From Sphingomonas taxi (GTDB lineage Bacteria > Pseudomonadota > Alphaproteobacteria > Sphingomonadales > Sphingomonadaceae): a stretch of DNA of 64,000 bases. Positions 8,778-19,343 of the stretch are shown here, piece after piece. How positions within the stretch are numbered: position 1 is the stretch's first letter; each line of letters opens with the position of its first letter. Made by a program: the position numbers and the translations under genes. The stretch lies in the NCBI GenBank assembly GCA_003243195.1, contig QFQI01000001.1:124001-188000 (forward strand), read 5' to 3'. The notes beneath the pieces are model-generated. The model was not told the DNA's origin, ran no database searches, and was given only the letters and a program-made list of their open reading frames with translations.

Positions 8778-10315
8778 CAGTGCGCGCTCCCATGCGCAGA
8801 AGTTTCGCCATGCGCCGCCGGCACGATCCCGGTGCCCTTCGTGGGCAGCGAGTCACCGGCCGGCCGCGCCCGGTCGATCCGCGCGAGCAGGATCTGCGTG
8901 TCCTTGCGCATCGGCGCCAGGAAACTCTCCGGATAGACGCCCATCCACAACACCGCCGCCGCGATCGGCACCAGCAGCCACAGTTCGCGCGGCGTGAGGT
9001 CGGACATCGCGCGCACCTCCTCCGACTTGATCTCGCCAAACACGACGCGGCGATACAGATACAGCATGTACGCCGCGCCCAGGATGATGCCGGTGGTGCA
9101 CAGCAAGGCGATCGTGGTCGACACCTGATAGGTGCCCATCAGGCTCAGCAGCTCGCCGACGAAGTTGCTGGTCCCCGGCAGGCCGATCGAGGCCATCGTG
9201 AACAGCAGGAACAGGATCGCATAGCGCGGCATGTTGATCGCCAGCCCGCCATAGCGGCTGATCTCACGCGTGTGCAGCCGGTCGTAGATCACGCCGACGC
9301 ACAGGAACAGCGCGCCCGACACCAGGCCGTGGCCCAGCATGACCATCATCGCGCCCTCGATCCCCTGCGCATTGAACGCGAACAGGCCGATGGTGACGAT
9401 CGCCATGTGCGCGACCGACGAATAGGCGATCAGCTTCTTCATGTCCGACTGCACCAGCGCGACGAGGCTGGTGTAGATCACCGCCACCGCGCTCAGCCCG
9501 AACACCAGCCACACGAGGCTCGCCGACGCTTCCGGGAACATCGGCAGGCTGAAGCGCAGGAAGCCGTAGCCGCCCAGTTTCAGCAGCACGCCCGCCAGGA
9601 TCACCGAACCCGCGGTCGGCGCCTGAACGTGCGCATCGGGCAGCCAGGTGTGGACCGGCCACATCGGCATCTTGACCGCGAACGACGCGAAGAACGCCAG
9701 CCACAGCCACGTCTGCACCCCGGCCGGGAAGTCATAGTTGAGCAGCACCGGGATGCTGGTCGTGCCCGCGGTGATGCTCATGTAGAGCATCGCGATGAAC
9801 ATCAGCAGCGAACCGAGCAGCGTGTACAGGAAGAACTTGTACGATGCGTAGATGCGGTTCGCCCCGCCCCAAATGCCGATGATGAGGAACATCGGGATCA
9901 GGCCGGCTTCGAAGAAGATATAGAAAAGGAACAGATCCTGCGCCGCGAACGTGCCGATCATCAGCACTTCGGTGAACAGGAACGCGGCCATATATTCCGG
10001 CACACGCTTCTCGATCGCGTGCCAGCTCGCCCCGATGCAGATCGGCATCAGGAACACCGACAGCACGATCAGCAGCAGCGCATAGCCGTCGATGCCCAGC
10101 GCCCAGCCGAAGCGGCCGAACACCGGGGCATATTCGACGAACTGCCACTGCGCCCCGCCGACCTCGAACGACGTCCACAGCACCGCGCCCAGCGCAAGGT
10201 CGATCAGCGTCGCGGCGAGCGCGGTCAGCCGCGCGGCGGGCGCGGAGAGGAACAGGCACGCGATGGCGGCGACCGCAGGGACCGCCAGCATCAGCGAAAG
10301 GATCGGGAACGACAT
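8777..10315 (-). CDS. nuoM: NADH-quinone oxidoreductase subunit M
   Basis: NuoM is the middle antiporter-like proton-pumping subunit of complex I. In the 512-residue protein the conserved Glu and Lys segments are visible as FLFYIFFEAGLIPMFLIIG and KMPMWPVHTWLPDAHVQAPT, and KKLIAYSSVAHMAIVTIG is intact. The tail of about 40 residues after the last helix is polar and His/Gly/Ala rich. It starts 16 bases after the nuoL stop. Confidence 0.97.
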   Translation of the reverse strand: MSFPILSLMLAVPAVAAIACLFLSAPAARLTALAATLIDLALGAVLWTSFEVGGAQWQFVEYAPVFGRFGWALGIDGYALLLIVLSVFLMPICIGASWHAIEKRVPEYMAAFLFTEVLMIGTFAAQDLFLFYIFFEAGLIPMFLIIGIWGGANRIYASYKFFLYTLLGSLLMFIAMLYMSITAGTTSIPVLLNYDFPAGVQTWLWLAFFASFAVKMPMWPVHTWLPDAHVQAPTAGSVILAGVLLKLGGYGFLRFSLPMFPEASASLVWLVFGLSAVAVIYTSLVALVQSDMKKLIAYSSVAHMAIVTIGLFAFNAQGIEGAMMVMLGHGLVSGALFLCVGVIYDRLHTREISRYGGLAINMPRYAILFLLFTMASIGLPGTSNFVGELLSLMGTYQVSTTIALLCTTGIILGAAYMLYLYRRVVFGEIKSEEVRAMSDLTPRELWLLVPIAAAVLWMGVYPESFLAPMRKDTQILLARIDRARPAGDSLPTKGTGIVPAAHGETSAHGSAH

Positions 10316-10331
10316 CTTCCTTCTCCCCCGC

Positions 10332-12443
10332 TCAGCCCGCGATCGCCCAGGTGATCGCGGCGGTAAGCCCGATCAGCATGACGAAAGCATAGGTATAGAC
10401 ATATCCGGTCTGGAGGCGGACGGCGACGCGGCTGCCGACCTGCACCACCCACGCCGAGCCGTTCGGCCCGAAGCGGTCGATCGTCCCTTCGTCGCCGCGG
10501 TGCCACAGCAGGCGGCCGATCGCGAACGCCGGGCGCACGAACAGGAAATGGTACAGCTCGTCGAAATACCATTTCCGCAGCAGGAAGCGGTAGAGCGGCT
10601 GGAACGTGTCGGTGAACTTCGCCGGCGTCCGCGGCGCGCGGATGTACGACAGGTATGCGATCAGCAGCCCGGTGAGCATCACGATCGTCGCCGACAGCTT
10701 CACCAGCAGCGGCACCTCGTGCATCTCGTGCATCAGATGCTCGTTGAAGAAGATCGCGCCCTTCCAGAACCCGCCGGCGCTTTCCGGGTCGATGAACCAG
10801 CGATGGAACACGAATCCGGCGGCCACCGCGCCGATCGACAACACGACCAGCGGGACCAGCATCGGCCACGGACTTTCATGCGGATGATAGCCGCCGGTGC
10901 CCTTCGGGATTTCGTTGAAGCCGCGCGCCTCGACATGCGGCGCATGGCCGGCATCCTCGCCTGCGGGATCGGGATGATGCGCATCGTCATGGCCGTGCGC
11001 ATGCGCATCGCCATGATCGTGCGCATGGTCGCCGTGACCATGCGCGTCGTGCAGCGCGTGCTGGATATGCTCCGACGCCGCCCAGCGCGGCTCGCCCCAG
11101 AAGGTGAGGAACATCAGCCGCCACGAATAGAAGCTGGTCAGCAGCGCCGCGAACACGCCGACCATCGACGCGACCGGCGCGCCGCCCGCCCAGGCGACCT
11201 CGATGATCGCGTCCTTGGAATGATAGCCAGCGAACCCGCCGATGCCGTAGATGCCGACGCCGGTAATCGCCAGCGTGCCGAGCAGCATGCCCCAGAAGGT
11301 GATCGGGATCACCTTCCGCAAGCCGCCGTAGAACCGCATATCCTGCTCGTGGTGCATCGCGTGGATCACCGAGCCGGCACCGAGGAACAGCAACGCCTTG
11401 AAGAAGGCGTGCGTGAACAGGTGGAACATCGCCGCGCCATACGCGCCGACGCCCGCCGCGAAGAACATGTAGCCGAGCTGCGAACAGGTCGAATAGGCGA
11501 TCACGCGCTTGATGTCGGTCTGCGTGGTGCCGACGGTCGCGGCGAACAGACAGGTCGCAGCACCGATGAAGGTCACGAAGCCCATCGCGGTCGGCGACAT
11601 CTCGAACATCGGCGACAGACGGCACACCATGAACACGCCGGCGGTGACCATCGTCGCGGCGTGGATCAGCGCCGACACCGGGGTCGGGCCTTCCATCGCG
11701 TCGGGAAGCCAGGTGTGCAGCCCGAGCTGCGCCGACTTGCCCATCGCGCCGACGAACAGCAGCAGGCACAGCACCGTCATCGTGTCGGCGCGGAACCACA
11801 GGAAGCCGATCGTCGAGCCGCCCATCGACGGCGCGGCCGCGAGGATCGCCGGGATCGAGACCGTGTCGAACACCAGATAGGTGCCGAAGATGCCGAGCAT
11901 GAAGCCGAGGTCGCCAACGCGATTGACGACGAACGCCTTGATCGCGGCAGCGTTGGCCGACGGCTTGCGGAACCAGAAGCCGATCAGCAGGTAGCTGGCC
12001 AGACCGACGCCTTCCCAGCCGAAGAACATCTGGATCAGATTGTCCGCCGTCACCAGCATCAGCATCGCGAAGGTGAACAAGGACAGATAGGCGAAGAAGC
12101 GCGGCTGGTCCGGATCCTCGCTCATATAGCCCCAGCTATAGAGGTGCACGAGCGCCGAGACGCTGGTGATGACCACCAGCATGACCGCGGTCAGCGCATC
12201 GACGCGCAGCGCCCAGGACACGTCGAACGATCCCGAGGTCATGAAGTGCAACACCGGCGTGACGCTGGCCTCGCTGCTGCCGGCGAGGAACCCGATGAAC
12301 ACCGGCCATGACAGCGCGCACGACAGGAACAGCCCGCCGGTGGTGATCGCCTTGGGCAGTGTCGCGCCGAACGATTTGTTGGCGAAGCCGGCGACGATCG
12401 CCGCGACCAGCGGCACGAAGACGATGAAGAGGATCGAATGCAC
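10332..12443 (-). CDS. nuoL: NADH-quinone oxidoreductase subunit L
   Basis: NuoL is the distal proton-pumping subunit of complex I and carries the long lateral helix. The 703-residue protein shows FFGWEGVGLASYLLIGFW, HTWLPDAMEGPTPVSALIHA and KRVIAYSTCSQLGYMFFA. A distinctive feature is a His/Asp-rich stretch (HGHGDHAHDHGDAHAHGHDD) at about residues 465-485, inside a hydrophilic loop of the C-terminal half. It could bind metal but may simply be low-complexity sequence. Length is slightly above the usual 610-680 because of this insertion. The gene begins 6 bases after nuoK. Confidence 0.97.
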   Translation of the reverse strand: MHSILFIVFVPLVAAIVAGFANKSFGATLPKAITTGGLFLSCALSWPVFIGFLAGSSEASVTPVLHFMTSGSFDVSWALRVDALTAVMLVVITSVSALVHLYSWGYMSEDPDQPRFFAYLSLFTFAMLMLVTADNLIQMFFGWEGVGLASYLLIGFWFRKPSANAAAIKAFVVNRVGDLGFMLGIFGTYLVFDTVSIPAILAAAPSMGGSTIGFLWFRADTMTVLCLLLFVGAMGKSAQLGLHTWLPDAMEGPTPVSALIHAATMVTAGVFMVCRLSPMFEMSPTAMGFVTFIGAATCLFAATVGTTQTDIKRVIAYSTCSQLGYMFFAAGVGAYGAAMFHLFTHAFFKALLFLGAGSVIHAMHHEQDMRFYGGLRKVIPITFWGMLLGTLAITGVGIYGIGGFAGYHSKDAIIEVAWAGGAPVASMVGVFAALLTSFYSWRLMFLTFWGEPRWAASEHIQHALHDAHGHGDHAHDHGDAHAHGHDDAHHPDPAGEDAGHAPHVEARGFNEIPKGTGGYHPHESPWPMLVPLVVLSIGAVAAGFVFHRWFIDPESAGGFWKGAIFFNEHLMHEMHEVPLLVKLSATIVMLTGLLIAYLSYIRAPRTPAKFTDTFQPLYRFLLRKWYFDELYHFLFVRPAFAIGRLLWHRGDEGTIDRFGPNGSAWVVQVGSRVAVRLQTGYVYTYAFVMLIGLTAAITWAIAG

Positions 12444-12449
12444 CGGAAT

Positions 12450-12776
12450 TTATCCCTTCATCCGGCTGGGATCGTCGACCGAGATCGAGCCGCGGCCGCG
12501 GAAGAAGATCACGAGGATCGCCAGCCCGATCGCCGCCTCGCCCGCCGCGACGGTCAGCACGAACATCGCGAAGACCTGGCCGACCAGATCCTGCAGCGCC
12601 GCGGAGAAGGCGACGAAGTTGATGTTCACCGCCAGCAGGATCAGCTCAATCGCCATCAGGATGACGATGATGTTCTTGCGGTTCAGGAAGATGCCCAGCA
12701 CGCCCATCGTGAACAGCAATGCCGCGACGACGAGGTAATGAACGAGGCCGACGCCCCCCGACATGGCCGCGTTCAC
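12450..12776 (-). CDS. nuoK: NADH-quinone oxidoreductase subunit K
   Basis: NuoK is a three-helix membrane subunit of complex I that forms part of the proton path. Seen: MGVLGIFLNRKNIIVILMAI and AIELILLAVNINFVAFS, carrying the conserved Glu residues, and VLTVAAGEAAIGLAILV. I chose GTG 12776: GGGGG lies 7 bases before it and it overlaps the nuoJ stop as GTGA, giving 108 residues. The ATG at 12764 (104 residues) is closer to the family start MSGGVGLVHYL but has no ribosome-binding site. Confidence 0.93.
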   Translation of the reverse strand: MNAAMSGGVGLVHYLVVAALLFTMGVLGIFLNRKNIIVILMAIELILLAVNINFVAFSAALQDLVGQVFAMFVLTVAAGEAAIGLAILVIFFRGRGSISVDDPSRMKG

Positions 12777-13384
12777 AGCTGTACCCCCTGCCCGATTTCC
12801 GGCCGCACGTTGCGCGTCGCGTCCTGCGGACGGCGCGCATTCTGCCGCGCGATGTTCTGATACCGCGACCCCGACCGCTCGCGGTGGGTCAGCACGATCG
12901 CGCCGATCATCGCGACCAGCAGCACCAGCCCCGCGCCCTCGAAGATGAACAGGTAGCGCGTGTAGAGCAGGTTGCCGATCTGGACGATGTTGGGCACGAC
13001 ATGATCGGCCGGCGCGGCGCGGCGCGCCAGATCGATCCCGCCCGCGCTCCACGCGCCGACGCCGATCAGGATCTCCGCCACCAGCGCCACCGCCAGCACC
13101 AGCCCGATCCCGAAATAGCGCACGAACCCGGCACGCAGTTCGGCGAAGTCGATGTCCAGCATCATCACGACGAACAGGAACAGCACCGCGACCGCGCCGA
13201 CATAGACGATGACCAGCAGCATCGCGATGAACTCGGCCCCGACCAGCACCATCAGCCCCGCGGCGTTGAAGAACGCCAGGATCAGCCACAGCACCGAATG
13301 GACCGGGTTGCGCGACGAGATCGTCATCGCGCCGGACACCAGCACGATGATCGCGAACAGATAGAAGGCGATGGCCTGGATCAT
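12773..13384 (-). CDS. nuoJ: NADH-quinone oxidoreductase subunit J
   Basis: NuoJ is a five-helix membrane subunit of complex I. The 203-residue protein starts MIQAIAFYLFAIIVLVSG and has ISSRNPVHSVLWLILAFFNA and IVYVGAVAVLFLFVVMMLD, standard NuoJ segments. The reading frame extends upstream of the chosen ATG but shows no family similarity there. About 85 bases separate nuoI and nuoJ, the widest gap inside the nuo run; it holds no gene I can support. The tail after the last helix is Arg-rich. Confidence 0.95.
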   Translation of the reverse strand: MIQAIAFYLFAIIVLVSGAMTISSRNPVHSVLWLILAFFNAAGLMVLVGAEFIAMLLVIVYVGAVAVLFLFVVMMLDIDFAELRAGFVRYFGIGLVLAVALVAEILIGVGAWSAGGIDLARRAAPADHVVPNIVQIGNLLYTRYLFIFEGAGLVLLVAMIGAIVLTHRERSGSRYQNIARQNARRPQDATRNVRPEIGQGVQL

Positions 13385-13469
13385 AGCGCCTTCCCCGCGT
13401 GGACGCCCGCGCGGGGCGCACTGATAAGAACCGTCGAAATCATGTCTGTTCCTGCAATCACGCGTGCGC

Positions 13470-13955
13470 CTAGCGGTACGGCGCATCGGCGGCAAGGTTC
13501 GCGGCGATCGCGCGCTCCCACCGGTCGCCGTTGTCCAGCAGCTTGGCCTTGTCGTAGATCAGTTCCTCGCGCGTCTCGGTCGCGAACTCGAAGTTCGGCC
13601 CCTCGACGATCGCGTCCACCGGGCAGGCTTCCTGGCACAGGCCGCAATAGATGCACTTGGTCATGTCGATGTCGTAGCGCGTCGTGCGGCGGCTGCCGTC
13701 GTCGCGCGGCTCGGCCTCGATCGTGATCGCCTGCGCCGGACACACCGCCTCGCACAGCTTGCACGCGATGCAGCGCTCCTCCCCGTTGGGATAGCGGCGC
13801 AGCGCATGTTCACCGCGGAAGCGCGGACTTATCGGGTTCTTTTCGAACGGATAGTTGATCGTCGCCTTCGGCTTGAAGAAATACTTCAGCGTCAGCGCAT
13901 GCGCCTTCACGAACTCGTAGAGCGTAAACGCCTTGATCGTCTGCGCGATACCCAT
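13470..13955 (-). CDS. nuoI: NADH-quinone oxidoreductase subunit I
   Basis: NuoI carries clusters N6a and N6b, which pass electrons toward the quinone. Both ferredoxin motifs are complete: CIACKLCEAVCP at about residue 60 and CIYCGLCQEACP at about residue 100, each followed by the conserved Pro. The 161-residue length is normal for alphaproteobacteria. The start is 1 base past the nuoH stop, so translation is likely coupled. Confidence 0.97.
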   Translation of the reverse strand: MGIAQTIKAFTLYEFVKAHALTLKYFFKPKATINYPFEKNPISPRFRGEHALRRYPNGEERCIACKLCEAVCPAQAITIEAEPRDDGSRRTTRYDIDMTKCIYCGLCQEACPVDAIVEGPNFEFATETREELIYDKAKLLDNGDRWERAIAANLAADAPYR

Positions 13956-13956
13956 T

Positions 13957-15003
13957 TCAGACTCCCACGCGCACGAACATCAGCACGCCCGATACCAGGA
14001 ATACCCAGAACAGCGACAACGGCAGGAACACCTTCCACCCCAGCCGCATCAGCTGGTCGTAACGGTAGCGCGGCACCGTGGCCTTGACCCAGGAAAAGAC
14101 GAAGAAGAAGAACAGGATCTTCGCGAACAGCCAGATGATGCCCGGCACCGCGTACAGCGGCGCCCAGTCAAACGGCGGCAGGTAACCGCCCCAGAACAGC
14201 GTCGCGTTCAGCGCGCACATCAGCAGCACGTTGGCATATTCGCCCAGCCAGTAGAGCGCGAACGCCATCGACGAATATTCGGTCTGGTAGCCGGCGACCA
14301 GCTCGCTTTCCGCCTCGGTCAGGTCGAACGGCGCGCGCTGCGTCTCGGCCAGCGACGAGATCAGGAAGACCACGCTCATCGGGAACAGCAGCGGATTGAA
14401 GCCGAAGCCGTTGATGAAGCCGTACAATCCCTTCTGCGCCTCGACGATCCCGGTCAGGTTGAACGTGCCCGCCCACAGCACGACCGAGATCAGCACAAAG
14501 CCGATCGCCACTTCGTAGCTGACCATCTGCGCCGCGGCGCGGATCGCCGAGAAGAACGGATATTTGGAGTTCGACGACCAGCCTGCCAGGATGATGCCGT
14601 AAACGCCCAGCGACGAGGCCGCGAGCACGTACAACAGGCCGACGTTGATGTTGGCCAGCACGACGCTCGGCTGGAACGGCACCACCGCCCAGACGATCAG
14701 CGCGACCGTGAAGGTGATGATCGGCGCCAGCAGGAACAGCCCGCGATTGGCGGCCGCCGGGACGATCGTTTCCTGAAGGAACACCTTCAGCCCGTCGGCG
14801 AACGATTGCAGCAGCCCGAACGGGCCGACGACATTGGGGCCGCGCCGCAACGCCATCGCCGCCCAGATCTTGCGATCGGCGTAGATGATCATCGCCACCG
14901 CCAGCATCAGCGGCAGCGCGATCAGCAGGATGCCCGCGATCGTCGCGACGAACCACGCCCATCCGTAAGGCAGGCCGATGGTATGATTGAAGAAGTCGGT
15001 CAC
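13957..15003 (-). CDS. nuoH: NADH-quinone oxidoreductase subunit H
   Basis: NuoH is the membrane subunit that, with NuoB and NuoD, forms the quinone-binding chamber. The 348-residue protein has eight or so helices. Conserved loops include RRGPNVVGPFGLLQSFADGL, AETQRAPFDLTEAESELVAG (with the acidic residues of the E-channel) and ATVPRYRYDQLMRLGWK near the C-terminus. It overlaps the nuoG stop by 4 bases. Confidence 0.97.
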   Translation of the reverse strand: MTDFFNHTIGLPYGWAWFVATIAGILLIALPLMLAVAMIIYADRKIWAAMALRRGPNVVGPFGLLQSFADGLKVFLQETIVPAAANRGLFLLAPIITFTVALIVWAVVPFQPSVVLANINVGLLYVLAASSLGVYGIILAGWSSNSKYPFFSAIRAAAQMVSYEVAIGFVLISVVLWAGTFNLTGIVEAQKGLYGFINGFGFNPLLFPMSVVFLISSLAETQRAPFDLTEAESELVAGYQTEYSSMAFALYWLGEYANVLLMCALNATLFWGGYLPPFDWAPLYAVPGIIWLFAKILFFFFVFSWVKATVPRYRYDQLMRLGWKVFLPLSLFWVFLVSGVLMFVRVGV

Positions 15004-16993
15004 TCCGCCGCCTCCGCGAAGCTCTCGCCATGCACCAGTTCGGCCGAACAGCGCTGCATCGTCGGCGACGCCCGGCAGATGGCGTTGGTGAGATAGAAAT
15101 CCTTGATCGGATAGCCGTCCAGCACGCCCTGCGCGGTCGCGCCCAGCGCCGGCGGGTTCCAGGCGAAGGTACGCAGGCCCGGCGTCGCCAGTTCAGGACA
15201 GTCGAGCGCCATCGCCGCGCGCAGTTCGCCCAGCGTGTCGAACGGCAGCGTGCCGCCGATCTTCTCGCTCAACGCGCGGAAGATCGTCCAGTCCTCGCGC
15301 GCGTCGCCCGGCGGAAACACCGCCCGCTCGCCGCGCTGCACCCGACCCTCGAGATTGACCCAGGTGCCCGACTTCTCGGCATAGCTGGCGCCCGGCAGGA
15401 TCACGTCGGCATGATGCGCACCGCGATCCCCGTGGTGGCCGACATAGACCTTGAAGCCGGTGAAGCGCGCGTGATCGCATTCGTCCGCGCCGAGGAAGAA
15501 CGTCAGCTTCGCATCGTACAGCGCGGGAATACCAGCCTTCTGCGCATAGCCGAGCATCAGCCCGCCCATCCGGCTCGCCGCCATGTGGACGACGTTGAAG
15601 CCGTTCCAGTCCTCTTTCACCAACCCCAGCGTGTCGGCCAGCGCCAGCGCCGCGCCATGCGCGCCCTTCAGCGCCGCGCCGCCGACGATCACCATCGGCC
15701 GGGCCGCCTTGCCGAACACCTCGCTGACGCGTTCCGGCAGGCTACCGAGCACCGCGAGGTCCGCGCCCAGCCACTCGACCTTGTAGGTCAGCTCGGTTTC
15801 CGGCCCGATCGCGAAGACCTTCGCGCCCTTCTTGATCGCCTTGCGAATGCGCGTGTTCACCAGCGGCGCTTCCCAGCGCAGGTTGGTGCCGACCAGCAGG
15901 ATTGCGTCCGCCTCCTCGGTACGCGCGATCGTGGTGTTGAAGTTCACCGCCGCCAGGCTGGACGTGTCATAGTCCATGCCGGTCTGCCGCCCTTCGAGCA
16001 GCGACGAACCCATGCCCTTCAGCAGCGCCTTGGCCGCGAACATCGTCTCGCAATCGACCAGATCGCCGGCGACCGCCGCCACGGCACCGCCATGGTCGAC
16101 CGCCGCGATCGCCGCAAACGCCTCATCCCACGTCGCGGGGTGCAGCTTGCCGTCGCGCCGCACATACGGGCGGTCGAGCCGCTTGCGCACCAGCCCGTCG
16201 ACCGCGTGGCGGGTCTTGTCGCTCGCCCATTCCTCGTTCACGTCGTCGTTGACGCGCGGCACGCAGCGCAGCACCTGCCGGCCGCGGCTGTCGAGGCGGA
16301 TGTTGGTGCCGACCGCATCCATCACGTCGATAGTCAGCGTCTTGCGCAACTCCCACGGACGCGCTTCGAAGGCATAGGGCTTGCTGGTCAGCGCGCCGAC
16401 CGGACACAGGTCCACGACATTGCCGGACAGTTCGCTGGTGACGGCTTCCTCCAGATAGGAGGTGATCTGCATGTTCTCGCCGCGATAGATCGCGCCGATC
16501 TCCTCGACCCCGGCGACCTCCTCGGCGAAGCGGATGCAGCGCGTGCACTGGATGCAACGCGTCATCACCGTCTTGACGATCGGCCCCATGTATTTCTCGG
16601 TCACGGCGCGCTTGTTCTCATCGAAGCGCGAATGGCCGCGACCGTAGGCGACCGACTGGTCCTGCAGATCGCATTCGCCGCCCTGATCGCAGATCGGGCA
16701 GTCGAGCGGGTGATTGATGAGCAGGAATTCCATGATGCCCTCGCGGGCATGTTTCACCATCGGCGTGTTGGTGAAGATCTCCTGGTTCTCTGCGGCCGGC
16801 AGCGCGCACGACGCCTGCGGCTTGGGCGGGCCGGGCTTCACCTCGACCAGGCACATCCGGCAATTGCCCGCGATGGACAGCCGTTCGTGATAGCAGAAGC
16901 GCGGGATCTCCTTGCCGGCCAGCTCGCATGCCTGCAGCACGGTGGCGCCCTGCGGCACCTCGATCTCTACTCCGTCGACTTTGACCTTTGGCA

Positions 16994-16994
<1 letters not shown>
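15000..16994 (-). CDS. nuoG: NADH-quinone oxidoreductase subunit G
   Basis: NuoG is the large iron-sulfur subunit of the peripheral arm. The N-terminal 2Fe-2S domain is seen as PRFCYHERLSIAGNCRMCLV. The His-Cys 4Fe-4S motif is HPLDCPICDQGGECDLQDQS, and further cysteines follow in RCIQCTRCIRF (about residues 145-160). The rest is a molybdopterin-oxidoreductase-like domain that lacks the cofactor in this family. 664 residues is within the alphaproteobacterial range. Its ATG overlaps the nuoF TAA by one base. Confidence 0.97.
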
Positions 16995-18309
<1,315 letters not shown>

Positions 18310-18313
<4 letters not shown>

Positions 18314-19005
18314 GCGCCCACCCCCTGTTCCGCGACGTTCCACTCGCCGCGGTAATCGTGGTTCTCCGTCACCATCGCGGTCAGCGAGGTCGGGCCGCCC
18401 TTGGGCTCCACGGTGTGGCGCCCCGGCTCCTGCGTGCCCGCCTTGGGATGCTCGCCGTTCGCCAGCGCCTCGATGATCGCGATCGTGCGATCGTAATCGA
18501 GATCCTCGTAATTGTCGTCGTTGATCTGCACCATCGGGGCGGAGGCGCAATTGCCCATGCACTCGACCTCGGTCAGCGTGAACAGCCCGTCGGGTGTGGT
18601 CTTGCCCTTGATGAGCCCCTTGTTCTTGCACGCCGCCAGCACATCGTCCGACCCGCGCAGCATGCATGGCGTCGTGCCGCAGACCTGCACGTGATAGCGC
18701 CCGACCGGCGCGAGGTTGAACATCGTGTAGAAGGTCGCGACCTCATAGACGCGCATGTACGGCACGCCGATCTCGCGCGCGACGAACTCGATCACCGGGA
18801 CCGGCAGCCATCCTTGCGTCTGCGTTTCCGCGCCGACCTGCCGCTGCGCCAGGTCGAGCAGCGGGATCGAGGCGGACTGCTCGCGCCCCGCCGGGTAGCG
18901 CGACAGGATCGCATCGCGCTTCTCACGGCTCTCGTCGGACCACTGGAAATTGCCCCAGCGGGCGCGGACCTCGGCCTCGTCGGGAATGATGGCTGCATCG
19001 GCCAT
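18310..19005 (-). CDS. nuoE: NADH-quinone oxidoreductase subunit E
   Basis: NuoE carries the N1a 2Fe-2S cluster next to NuoF. The thioredoxin-like ferredoxin part holds the four ligands in CGTTPCMLRG and VECMGNCASAPM. The N-terminal helical bundle contains VYEVATFYTMFNL. At 231 residues it has the longer C-terminus usual for alphaproteobacteria, rich in Gly, Pro and Glu. Its start touches the stop of the NTF2-like gene placed between it and nuoD. Confidence 0.97.
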
Positions 19006-19343
19006 TAGCGGATGAACTCCACGCGCGACACCTTGTCGCCCTCGAACGAATAGATGGACATGACCTCGAACGCCTCGCCACCGGGCTCGCGCTCGACCTT
19101 CTCGTGCAGCAGCACAGTGTCGCCCAGCGTCCAGTCGGCGATGATCTCGGCGCGGTTCTGCGGATATTGCGCAAACATCGCCTGCAACCCGTGGCGGATG
19201 CCCTCGCGCCCGTCACGCAGCACCGCACCACGGTACGTCGCCTCGCACGCATCGTCGGTCATCAGCGCGACGTACGCATCCGCGTCCTGCGCATTGTAGC
19301 GCGCGATCAGCTCGCGCGCTGTCGCCGCCTTCAACGGCGTCAC
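19005..19343 (-). CDS. NTF2-like/SnoaL-like protein inside the nuo operon
   Basis: A 112-residue protein of the NTF2-like (SnoaL) fold: helix LKAATARELIARYNAQDADAY, then MTDDACEATYRGAVLRDGRE and the closing strands FEVMSIYSFEGDKVSRVEFIR. The fold forms a small cavity and may bind or isomerise a ligand, but the substrate cannot be read here. The GTG start overlaps the nuoD stop (GTGA) and its own stop overlaps the nuoE ATG, so it is fully embedded in the complex I operon. A role in complex I assembly or simple hitch-hiking are both possible. Confidence 0.8.
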   Translation of the reverse strand: MTPLKAATARELIARYNAQDADAYVALMTDDACEATYRGAVLRDGREGIRHGLQAMFAQYPQNRAEIIADWTLGDTVLLHEKVEREPGGEAFEVMSIYSFEGDKVSRVEFIR

